64,000 nt of DNA from UBA1756 sp045132235. GTDB lineage: Bacteria; Bacteroidota; Bacteroidia; Bacteroidales; WCHB1-69. Position 1 is the stretch's first letter; each line of letters starts with the position of its first letter. The stretch lies in contig JBGURX010000019.1 of NCBI GenBank assembly GCA_045132235.1, forward strand, positions 71,825-135,824. The letters run 5' to 3'. This document shows positions 48,736-56,760 of this stretch, piece by piece. The translations under genes were made by a program, and so were the position numbers. The notes beneath the pieces were generated by a model that saw nothing but the letters and a program-made list of their open reading frames with translations, did no database searches and had not been told where the DNA came from.

Positions 48736-49722
48736 ATGTCATACACCATCACCGATTTCGACAGAGCCATGATGCGCCGCTGCATCGAGCTGGCGCGCCT
48801 TGGTCTGGGGCATACGGCACCGAATCCCATGGTGGGCGCGGTGATTGTACGCGATGATCTCATTATCGGCGAGGGGTACCACCATCGCTGCGGCGAGGCA
48901 CACGCCGAGGTGAACGCCATCCGTTCGGTCGGCGACCTTTCGCTGCTGCACGACTCCACCATCTATGTCAGTCTGGAGCCCTGTTCGCATTTCGGCAAAA
49001 CGCCACCCTGCGCCGACAAAATCATCGAGATGGGCATCCCGCGCGTGGTGGTCGGCTCCACCGACCCCAACGAGAAGGTGAACGGCAAAGGCATCGCCAA
49101 GCTGCGGGCCGCCGGTGTGGAGGTGGTTACCGGTGTGCTGGAGGCGGAGTGCGACGAGCTGAACAAGCGGTTCTTCACCTACCACCGGCAGCACCGTCCC
49201 TACGTCATCTTGAAGTGGGCGCAGACGGCTGACGGTTTTATGGATATTGACCGGCAGGAGCAGCCGGACGGGAAGTATTGGATCACGCGGCCCGAGACGG
49301 GCGTGCTGGTACACAAATGGCGCAGCGAGGAGCAGGCCATCCTCATCGGATACCGCACCTACCTGAACGACCGGCCGCAGCTTACCACGCGGCACTATCC
49401 GGGGAAGAATCCCGCCCGCTACATCACCACGAGAGACCTTGAAAACACACCGCCCGTCGAGGGGTTTACCCTGCTGCCCGAAAAGCCTGCAGAGGTGCTT
49501 CGGCAGCTGTACGACAGCAAGATACAGTCGGTGATTGTGGAAGGCGGCCGCAAGACGCTGGAGCGTTTCATCGCCAGCGGGCTGTGGGACGAGGCGCGCA
49601 TCCTGACCTCGCCCGTGCGGTGGGGGAAAGGCATGCCAGCACCGGAAATAGAAGGGAATCCCGTTTCAGAGCTGTCGATAGCCGGCGACCAAGTGAAAAT
49701 CCTGCGACGGAAAAATTGTTGA
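48736..49722 (+). CDS. ribD: Bifunctional riboflavin biosynthesis deaminase/reductase
   Basis: The 328-residue protein carries out the second and third steps of riboflavin synthesis: deamination of diaminohydroxyphosphoribosylaminopyrimidine and reduction of its sugar. The zinc deaminase domain has H56-A-E58 in EAHAEVNAI and C83/C92 in SLEPCSHFGKTPPCADK. The C-terminal reductase domain has YVILKWAQTADGFMD, SVIVEGGRKTLERFI and terminal LRRKN. Length is slightly below the usual 340-370. It starts nine bases after the debranching enzyme gene. Other rib genes are not in the window. Confidence 0.95.
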   Translation: MSYTITDFDRAMMRRCIELARLGLGHTAPNPMVGAVIVRDDLIIGEGYHHRCGEAHAEVNAIRSVGDLSLLHDSTIYVSLEPCSHFGKTPPCADKIIEMGIPRVVVGSTDPNEKVNGKGIAKLRAAGVEVVTGVLEAECDELNKRFFTYHRQHRPYVILKWAQTADGFMDIDRQEQPDGKYWITRPETGVLVHKWRSEEQAILIGYRTYLNDRPQLTTRHYPGKNPARYITTRDLENTPPVEGFTLLPEKPAEVLRQLYDSKIQSVIVEGGRKTLERFIASGLWDEARILTSPVRWGKGMPAPEIEGNPVSELSIAGDQVKILRRKNC

Positions 49723-49761
49723 TTTTTTCTTAAAAAACAGAAAATCATTCAGATTTTTTTG

Positions 49762-49769
49762 TAATTTTG
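49762..49769 (+). promoter_or_regulatory. TAATTTTG -7 box
   Basis: This TAnnTTTG box lies 23 bases before the small membrane protein gene. Confidence 0.65.
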
Positions 49770-49791
49770 CGCCCGCAAAATTTTAACAACC

Positions 49792-50457
49792 ATGATGCTT
49801 CTATTGCCAATCATCAGCATTGTATTGTGGGTGAGTTACATCATCTTCATATTGTGCAAATTTGGCATTCCGACCACCATTTCTGAGACCTACTACCTGC
49901 TCAGCAAAAAGTGGGACTGGCTGTTCGCGGCATGGTGTTTTCTTACCGCCACGCCCCTCTGCATCTACTGGTTCATCATTGCACCGCACGGCCTGAAATG
50001 GTTCCCCATCGCCAACTGGGTGGCCATGGTCTCCATCGGACTTTGCGCCTGCTACAAGTCCGGTCCGAAAGACCCCGAAAGTGTGAAATGCATCAGCAAG
50101 GGCGACGACGTGCCGGCTGAGAAACAGAAGGTCAAACCCGTACGGGCTCTCATCGACTATTCGAAGCGACTGGTTGCCAAATTCAAGCCTAAAACCTTGT
50201 TTAAATACGGATGGAAGCGTCTGGCCCACTATGTCAACGCCTTGGGAGCCATTGTCCTCAGCACTGTGTATCTGTGGATTACTGCCAAGATTACGGTCAT
50301 CGCCAGCCTGCTCATCTACTTCTTCTCTATTTTGATTGGCACGCGGGTGCAGGCGGTTTACAACTGGAAATACTCCACCAACCACAGCCACAATGCGTGG
50401 GTGTTTTTCGCCGAGATTATCTGCTTTGTGCAGCTGTTTATCTTTATCCTGATTTAG
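49792..50457 (+). CDS. Membrane protein of unknown function
   Basis: The 221-residue protein has about six membrane segments: two at the N-terminus (LLPIISIVLWVSYIIFIL; WLFAAWCFLTATPLCIYWFII), one after, a charged cytosolic stretch (KGDDVPAEKQKVKPVRALID), and two or three at the C-terminus, ending in a very hydrophobic FFAEIICFVQLFIFILI. SETYYLLSKK between helices 1 and 2 and NWKYSTNHSHNAW near the end look like conserved loop motifs. I do not recognise the family and see no catalytic motif. It has its own promoter box and stands alone. The 231-base gap that follows holds the gap promoter and AT-rich DNA with nothing else I can name. Confidence 0.65.
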   Translation: MMLLLPIISIVLWVSYIIFILCKFGIPTTISETYYLLSKKWDWLFAAWCFLTATPLCIYWFIIAPHGLKWFPIANWVAMVSIGLCACYKSGPKDPESVKCISKGDDVPAEKQKVKPVRALIDYSKRLVAKFKPKTLFKYGWKRLAHYVNALGAIVLSTVYLWITAKITVIASLLIYFFSILIGTRVQAVYNWKYSTNHSHNAWVFFAEIICFVQLFIFILI

Positions 50458-50590
50458 TTTCTCGCTTTTTTCCTTGAAAAAATTCTCTCTTTCTGACCAT
50501 TCACAGAAGAAATATCTCTATGGTTTGCAGAAAGGCATCGAGCGATAGACAAAAAATTGGAGTTGGGAATAATTATCCTGAATATTATTG

Positions 50591-50598
50591 TAAATTTG
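50591..50598 (+). promoter_or_regulatory. TAAATTTG -7 box
   Basis: This TAnnTTTG box lies about 90 bases before gap and probably drives gap and the 1367-residue protein gene that overlaps it. Confidence 0.6.
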
Positions 50599-50688
50599 CG
50601 CTTTATTTGTATAATATAAGAAATATTATATAAATAACTTTTAATCAACATTTTACAATAAAAACAAGACTATAAAAAAGAACAAGAA

Positions 50689-51696
50689 ATGTCGGTAAAA
50701 ATCGGAATCAACGGCTTTGGAAGAATCGGGAAGATGGTGTTCCGGCTGATGGAAGGTCGGGACGACATGGTGGTTGCACATATCAACGACAAGATGGACA
50801 CGCACCTGATGGCGCATCTGCTGCGGTACGACAGCATACACGGACGTTTTGCGGCGGACATCAGCTGCGACGAAAACCACCTGTATGTGAACGGCCGTAC
50901 CATTCTCGTCACCAACTTCACCTCACCGGAAGAGATTCCGTGGGGCGAAAGCGGCGTGAGCATCGTCATCGACTCGTGCGGACGCTTCAAGACCCGCAGT
51001 CTGCTGCAGGGCCACTTGCGCGACAGTGTGCGGAAAGTCATCCTCAGCTGTCCGCCCGACGACGCCTCCATCGAGCGCACGGTGGTGATGGGCGTGAACG
51101 ACCACACCCTGACCGCCACCGACGACATCGTCTCCAACGCCTCCTGTACCACCAACTGCATCGCGGTGATGCTGAAGGTGGTGAACGACGAGTTCGGCAT
51201 CAAGCGGGGATTCATGAACACGGTACATCCCACCACCAACAACCAGAACCTGCAGGACGGCTACCACGCCGACTACCGCCGCGCCCGCTCGGCCATCGCC
51301 AACATCATCCCCACCACCTCGTCGGCGGTGCGGGCCGTACACCTCGTGCTGCCCGAGATGCGCAACATCTTCGACGGCTTCGCCACCCGCGTGCCCGTCG
51401 CCGACTGCTCGTTTGTGGAACTCACCGCCGAGCTCAACTCCCCCACCACGGCCCACGACATCCGCGAGGCCTTCCGCCGCTACGCCAACGGTCCCCTCAA
51501 CGGCATCCTCGAATACTCGGAAGACCCGCTCGTGAGCAGCGACATCACCGACAACCCGCACTCCGCCATCTTCGACGCCCTCGCCACCAAGGTCATCGGC
51601 GGCAACTTCATCCAGCTCCTCGGATGGTACGACAACGAATGCGGCTACTCCTCCCGAATCATCGACCTGATCAAACATATCCAAAACTATGATTAA
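50689..51696 (+). CDS. gap: Glyceraldehyde-3-phosphate dehydrogenase, type I
   Basis: The 335-residue NAD-dependent glycolytic enzyme has GINGFGRIGKMVFR (6-19) for NAD binding and catalytic C153 in SNASCTTNC. The active-site histidine lies in FMNTVHPTTNNQNLQDG and WYDNECGYSSRIIDL is at the end. Two blocks differ from common sequences: HPTTNNQNLQDG in place of HAYTNDQ-LLD, and CPPDDASIERTVVMGVN in place of PAK-(D)-TVVMGVN. It may therefore be a divergent paralogue used in one direction of the pathway. The stop overlaps the next start by eight bases, so translation is coupled to the dikinase-like protein. Confidence 0.92.
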   Translation: MSVKIGINGFGRIGKMVFRLMEGRDDMVVAHINDKMDTHLMAHLLRYDSIHGRFAADISCDENHLYVNGRTILVTNFTSPEEIPWGESGVSIVIDSCGRFKTRSLLQGHLRDSVRKVILSCPPDDASIERTVVMGVNDHTLTATDDIVSNASCTTNCIAVMLKVVNDEFGIKRGFMNTVHPTTNNQNLQDGYHADYRRARSAIANIIPTTSSAVRAVHLVLPEMRNIFDGFATRVPVADCSFVELTAELNSPTTAHDIREAFRRYANGPLNGILEYSEDPLVSSDITDNPHSAIFDALATKVIGGNFIQLLGWYDNECGYSSRIIDLIKHIQNYD

Positions 51697-54600
51697 CGAA
51701 ATCAAATCCAAGGCGTTAGAGGTCAACCTGCGCAACACCAACGTCGAATATGAAATCCCTGCTGAGCACCAGTGGTTCATGGGACTTTCCGAAAAACAGT
51801 GGGGGCTCCACAAGCGCGTGATGGAGTTCTTCGCCGAATACGACCACCCCATGTCGAACCGCGCCGAGGTGGTGAAAGCCCTGCCCAACGTCACCATCAA
51901 CGACTTCTGGCTCTACAAGGAGCTGCCGCTCGAAGACCAGAAGCGCGTAGTGAATGTGACGCTCGACATCTACGAGAAACTGCTGTCGGAAAAGCTGCGC
52001 CACGCCTGGGCCAAGGACCTCGTGACCTACTTCCTCCGCTTCATCGAGAGCAACGACGCCGTGCTCACCGCCTGCGACAACGGCGTGGCCCGCTGCATCG
52101 CCCTGCTCGACCGATACATGGACGACAACGCCTTCGACTACTACTGCCACATCGGCCAGTTCAAGCTGAAACTCACCCTCGCCGCCCAGCACCCCGAAAC
52201 CGCCGAGGCCACCTTCAAGATGATGCAACGCCTCGTACTCAGCCACATCCAGTTCTGGCGCGATACCACCCGTATCAACCAGTGGTACGAGGAACACAAG
52301 CAGAAGATGTCGCAAGACTATTCGAAGTCGCTTGCCGAGCTTGACGCCCCGCTGTTCGACGAATATGCCCAGCTGGCCAACAACGCACAAACATGGCAGG
52401 AGCTGTGCGACAACGCCTTCACCTTCAACGACATCATCAAGGCTTTCGAAAGCAAAATATCCACCTTCCAGTACACTTCCGAGCAGTTCTGCTACATCTT
52501 CTACCTCCTGCACCTGCCCGGCACCATCGACAACCACCCGCAGCTGCTGGTGGAACTCAACAAGGTCATCAAAATGGTGAGCCATGAGCAGGACGAGGCA
52601 CAGTGCATCGCCTCCATGGACGACCTTTTCGAGCAGTTTGTGGACTTTCGCGACAGCCATCTCAACCTCATCCTCGACTCCATTCTGGAGTTGGGAAAAG
52701 AGATTATCCATACCGACAACCGTGTACTTACCAGACATTTAGAAAGAAAAATCATCGACTTCGGCTTCGTGACCCCGGGGGTGAAATACGTCACCAACGA
52801 CTGGGAATTGAAGGTGAATCCGTGCCACATCAAGAACGTGCGCGTGTGGTTGGAGCTGATTGAGTACGCACCCGAAACGATGCACAAGCTGCTGTCGGCG
52901 CTCATCATCAACCTGCGCGTAGGCGGCATCTTCGTGTTCGACACCGATTTTTTCCAGAAAGACATCACCAAGCTGCTCAACTCACAAATTTCGCCGGTTT
53001 ACAAGCAAACCAAGCAGTTGGCGCGCATCTTCCCCGTCTATTTCAACGAAATCGGTGCGGAAGGCGAGCTGCGCGACGTATCCACCAAGATTGACGAATT
53101 GTCGCACCGCAACGACAAACTCATCCATTTCCTCCGCAAACAAATCCATACCGAAGGCAATAACTCTCACATTCAGATTACGTTAGATGTGATTGATTTT
53201 TGGAATGATTTGAAGAAAGAACGTCTAAAAGAGATTCTGCCGCCCAACGTCTATGACCAAGTGGATGCCGATGGGCAATGGGTGACGGGCGTGCACGAAT
53301 GCCTGCACAAGTTCTGTGAGTTCGCCGCCCTGCCGTTGGAGGAACTCATTGAGCTGAAGAAAGATCAGATTGAGCAGATTGCAAGAAAAGTCAAACACGA
53401 TGAACCCATTGACATACAGCGTGTCTGTCTGATTATAGAACTTTATCAGCTTTTAAAAGAGAAATACATCTTCGACTCCACCGACATCATCAACATCATG
53501 CGGCGCGACAGCTTCGTGGAGACCGAAGACACCAACCGGTTGGAAGAGCTTCTCAACGGCAACGACCCCGTGGCCACCGTCAAGCACATCTTCACCCTGA
53601 TGAAGAAGCTCAACAACATCATCTTCGACCCGAAAGAGAGCAAGGGCTGGGAGAATGTGGTGTACAAACGGCACATCGCCTTCGGCATCCCCTCCATGTA
53701 CGGCTACTATCGCGAGGTGAAGTTCGACGCGCTCGGACTGATTTTCCGTTTGGAGCGCATCGTCACGGTGCTCATCCACGACATCATCGAAAACCTCAAC
53801 ACCAGCGTATTCACCTTCAATGCCTTCAAAGAAATCTGCGGCACGATACAGCTGATGCACGAAGGCATGATGCTGGACGGTGTTTATGACCAAGGTTTCG
53901 ACTCCAACCTGCAGATGCTGCACTACAGTCTCAACTCCGGCTGTTTCACCATCGAGCAGTATATCAACATTTTCCAATTCATGGAAAACAGTCTGCACGA
54001 GATTATCAGCAACTACTTCATCCGTCCGTACGAGCCGCTGCTGAAGGTCATCATCCCGCAGCTTACCGAGGATGCCCCCGACGACAAGTCGCAGATGAAG
54101 CGGTTGGTGGCGCAGAAGTCGGAAGTTTTCTTCCGCGAGCTGCTCTCCTCGTCGTTCCTGATCCAGCAGCTGGACAACTTCATCGGCGAGATTCTGAACA
54201 ACCTCCGCACGCAGGCCAACCTGCTGACACAGGAGGAGGCGCGCAACCTGATGACCTACGACCAGAAGCTGGCCTTCAGTCCGCTCATCAAAGAGACGCC
54301 GGCGGTGGACAACCGCGTGTTCCTCGGTGCGAAGGCCTACTACCTCAAGAAACTGTACCTCAACCACTACCCGGTGCCGCCGGGCTTCGTCGTCACCACC
54401 GAGGTGTTCCGCCGCATCGACGCCATCCAGAAAGTCGCCTCCATCAACAACGAGTTCGACCGCATCCTGCACCGCCATCTGGTGGGCATCGAAAAACTCA
54501 CCGGCCTCAAGTTCGGCGACCCGAAGAGACCGCTCCTGCTGAGTGTGCGCTCCGGCTCGGCCATCTCCATGCCGGGAGCCATGAACACCTTCCTCAACGT

Positions 54601-55792
54601 GGGCCTCAACGACACCATCACCGAGGAGCTGAGCAAACAGGACAACTACGCATGGACCTCATGGGACTGCTACCGTCGTCTGCTCCAGACCTGGGGCATG
54701 GCGCACGGCCTCGACCGCAACGACTTCGACCAGATCATCCTCAATTATAAAAAGAAATATGGCGTGACGCAGAAAATCGAGTTCACGCCCGACAACATGC
54801 GCGAAATCGCCTTCGCCTACAAGCAGTTCCTCATCGACAACAACGTGCATTTCGAGGAGCATCCCTTCCGCCAGCTGAAGCAGGCCATCATCTGCGTCTT
54901 CGACTCCTGGTATTCCGAAAGGGCGAAAGTGTACCGCAACCACATGCACATCGCAGAGGAGTGGGGCACGGCCGCCATCGTGCAGAAGATGGTGCTCGGC
55001 AACATCCACCGCGAGTCGGGTTCCGGCGTGGTGTTCACCCGCGACGTGAAGCGCAACCAAGGGAGTGTGCACCTCACCGGCGACTTCTCCTTCCTCAGCC
55101 AAGGCGAAGACATTGTGGGCGGACTTATCAACACACTACCTATCAGCGAATTCCAAAGAAATTCAGAATACAAAAACGCTCCCTTCTCCCTGCAAAGCCA
55201 GTATCCGGAAATCTACAACAAGCTGCGCGAGCTGGCCAAGAACATGCTGGAGAAAGACGGTTTCAGCCATCAGGAGATCGAGTTCACCTTCGAGACCTCC
55301 AAGGCGGAAGATTTATATGTGCTGCAGACCCGCAACCAGAACGTCACGCGGCAGGATGCCGTGGAGACCTTCGCCGCCAACCCCGAGGAGATGGAGAAGG
55401 TGGGCAACGGCATCGGCATCGGCAACGGCGTGCTCAACGGCATCATCGTGTTCGACATGGAGGACATCCAGAAGGTGCGCAACGGCGACAACCCCGACCA
55501 ACACATCGTGCTGGTGCGCCCCGACACCGTGCCCGACGACATCGAGCTGATCATCGAGTGCGACGGCCTGCTCACCGCCCGCGGAGGCGCCACTTCGCAT
55601 GCGGCCGTCACCGCTGCCACCCTCGGCAAGATCTGTGCCGTGAACTGCGACGCCCTCATCGTTCACGAAAAAGAGAAGACCCTCACCATCAACGGAACGC
55701 CCTTCAGTGTGTTCGACCCCATCGCCATCGACGGTCACAACGGCATCATCTACAAGGGGAATTACGATGTGGTGATTGATGAAATTGATTGA
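51689..55792 (+). CDS. Giant PPDK-like protein: unknown N-terminus, ATP-grasp and phosphohistidine domains
   Basis: The 1367-residue cytosolic protein has about 860 N-terminal residues of mostly helical, charged sequence with no family I recognise (RHLERKIIDFGFVTPGVKY; FNAFKEICGTIQLMHEGMML). These are followed by a PEP synthase/PPDK-type ATP-grasp domain (about 870-1210, GAKAYYLKKLYLNHYPVPPG, SVRSGSAISMPGAMNTFLNV) and a swivel domain (about 1240-1367) with phosphohistidine motif LTARGGATSHAAVTAAT. The C-terminal PEP/pyruvate TIM barrel of PPDK is missing. The layout resembles glucan water dikinase and rifamycin phosphotransferase, in which another domain supplies the acceptor. It overlaps gap by eight bases, suggesting a role in carbon metabolism; the acceptor is unknown. 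Confidence 0.8.
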   Translation: MINEIKSKALEVNLRNTNVEYEIPAEHQWFMGLSEKQWGLHKRVMEFFAEYDHPMSNRAEVVKALPNVTINDFWLYKELPLEDQKRVVNVTLDIYEKLLSEKLRHAWAKDLVTYFLRFIESNDAVLTACDNGVARCIALLDRYMDDNAFDYYCHIGQFKLKLTLAAQHPETAEATFKMMQRLVLSHIQFWRDTTRINQWYEEHKQKMSQDYSKSLAELDAPLFDEYAQLANNAQTWQELCDNAFTFNDIIKAFESKISTFQYTSEQFCYIFYLLHLPGTIDNHPQLLVELNKVIKMVSHEQDEAQCIASMDDLFEQFVDFRDSHLNLILDSILELGKEIIHTDNRVLTRHLERKIIDFGFVTPGVKYVTNDWELKVNPCHIKNVRVWLELIEYAPETMHKLLSALIINLRVGGIFVFDTDFFQKDITKLLNSQISPVYKQTKQLARIFPVYFNEIGAEGELRDVSTKIDELSHRNDKLIHFLRKQIHTEGNNSHIQITLDVIDFWNDLKKERLKEILPPNVYDQVDADGQWVTGVHECLHKFCEFAALPLEELIELKKDQIEQIARKVKHDEPIDIQRVCLIIELYQLLKEKYIFDSTDIINIMRRDSFVETEDTNRLEELLNGNDPVATVKHIFTLMKKLNNIIFDPKESKGWENVVYKRHIAFGIPSMYGYYREVKFDALGLIFRLERIVTVLIHDIIENLNTSVFTFNAFKEICGTIQLMHEGMMLDGVYDQGFDSNLQMLHYSLNSGCFTIEQYINIFQFMENSLHEIISNYFIRPYEPLLKVIIPQLTEDAPDDKSQMKRLVAQKSEVFFRELLSSSFLIQQLDNFIGEILNNLRTQANLLTQEEARNLMTYDQKLAFSPLIKETPAVDNRVFLGAKAYYLKKLYLNHYPVPPGFVVTTEVFRRIDAIQKVASINNEFDRILHRHLVGIEKLTGLKFGDPKRPLLLSVRSGSAISMPGAMNTFLNVGLNDTITEELSKQDNYAWTSWDCYRRLLQTWGMAHGLDRNDFDQIILNYKKKYGVTQKIEFTPDNMREIAFAYKQFLIDNNVHFEEHPFRQLKQAIICVFDSWYSERAKVYRNHMHIAEEWGTAAIVQKMVLGNIHRESGSGVVFTRDVKRNQGSVHLTGDFSFLSQGEDIVGGLINTLPISEFQRNSEYKNAPFSLQSQYPEIYNKLRELAKNMLEKDGFSHQEIEFTFETSKAEDLYVLQTRNQNVTRQDAVETFAANPEEMEKVGNGIGIGNGVLNGIIVFDMEDIQKVRNGDNPDQHIVLVRPDTVPDDIELIIECDGLLTARGGATSHAAVTAATLGKICAVNCDALIVHEKEKTLTINGTPFSVFDPIAIDGHNGIIYKGNYDVVIDEID

Positions 55793-55823
55793 ACGGGTTT
55801 GACAATATTATAAAAAAGAAAAG

Positions 55824-56585
55824 ATGTATCAGTTTAACGCAAAAGAGACGAGAAAAGAGCTGGTGGCATGGATTGCCGACTGGTTTGAGCGGAACGGGAA
55901 AGGCTGCAACGCCATCGTGGGATTGTCGGGCGGGAAGGACTCGACCATCATGGCGGCATTGTGTGTGGAAGCATTGGGGAAGGAGCGTGTGATTGGCGTG
56001 GGAATGCCCGACGAGGGGCAGGACCTGCATGGAGCCGACCGCATTGCCGCGCATTTCGGCATCCGATTCCTTGAAGCCAACATTGGTGGCATGACCGGTG
56101 CATTGAAAAAGATGTTTGAAGGTTTCAGAGAAGGAAGCGGCAGGCCGTGGGGGTTCGACATGTCGGTGCAGGCCGAGCAGAACATGCCGCCGCGCCTCCG
56201 CATGGTGACCTTGTACGCCATCAGCCAGTCGAACAACGGTCGTGTGATGGGCACCTGCAACCTCAGCGAGAACTACATCGGCTACCTCACCAAGTTCGGT
56301 GACGGGGCCTCAGACGTGGAACCGCTGGCCGAGCTGACCGTCACCGAGCTACTGCAGATCGGCGACCTGATGGGCGTGCCTTACGAATGGGTGCACAAAG
56401 TGCCCACCGATGACCTTCCCCACTCCAAGACCGATGAAGAAAAATTCGGCTTCACCTATGCAGTGCTCGACAAGTACATCCGAGGCATAGAGACGCCCCC
56501 CGACGACATACGGGAGAAGATCGACCGGATGCACCGCAACAACCTGTTCAAACTACAGCAGGTAGAGACCTTCAAGCCTTTCTAA
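55824..56585 (+). CDS. nadE: NH3-dependent NAD+ synthase
   Basis: The 253-residue enzyme amidates nicotinic acid adenine dinucleotide to NAD with ATP and ammonia. The PP-loop SGGKDST is at 35-41, with MPDEGQDLHGADRIA and MGTCNLSENYIGYLTKFGDGASD typical of the family. A C-terminal PTDDLPHSKTDEEKFGFTY loop closes the site. There is no glutaminase domain, so free ammonia is used. It lies 31 bases after the giant dikinase-like gene and ends at a clear terminator, so it probably closes the gap transcript. Confidence 0.95.
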   Translation: MYQFNAKETRKELVAWIADWFERNGKGCNAIVGLSGGKDSTIMAALCVEALGKERVIGVGMPDEGQDLHGADRIAAHFGIRFLEANIGGMTGALKKMFEGFREGSGRPWGFDMSVQAEQNMPPRLRMVTLYAISQSNNGRVMGTCNLSENYIGYLTKFGDGASDVEPLAELTVTELLQIGDLMGVPYEWVHKVPTDDLPHSKTDEEKFGFTYAVLDKYIRGIETPPDDIREKIDRMHRNNLFKLQQVETFKPF

Positions 56586-56619
56586 ACAATTAGTACAAAA
56601 CAGTATTCCAGCCTTATAG

Positions 56620-56652
56620 TATCTCTCCGAATATCTTTGGAGAGATATTTTT
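56620..56652 (+). terminator. Rho-independent terminator after nadE
   Basis: The 9-base perfect arms TATCTCTCC and GGAGAGATA enclose a 10-base loop and are followed by TTTTT. It ends the gap-nadE transcript. Confidence 0.85.
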
Positions 56653-56705
56653 ATAAAAAAACAAAAAAATAGTGGGCGAAGCCTTTCCATGTCAGAAAAA
56701 AATTG

Positions 56706-56713
56706 TATTTTTG
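56706..56713 (+). promoter_or_regulatory. TATTTTTG -7 box
   Basis: An exact TAnnTTTG box lies 48 bases before the C10 peptidase gene and downstream of the nadE terminator. Confidence 0.7.
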
Positions 56714-56760
56714 CCCGCTAAATTGTGTAATAGAATATTTATTAAAAAAACAAAACCAAT

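Noticed and set aside
51689..55792. Calling the giant protein a second pyruvate phosphate dikinase or PEP synthase
   Set aside because: The PEP/pyruvate barrel is missing and the 860-residue N-terminus is unrelated; only the ATP-grasp and swivel domains match.
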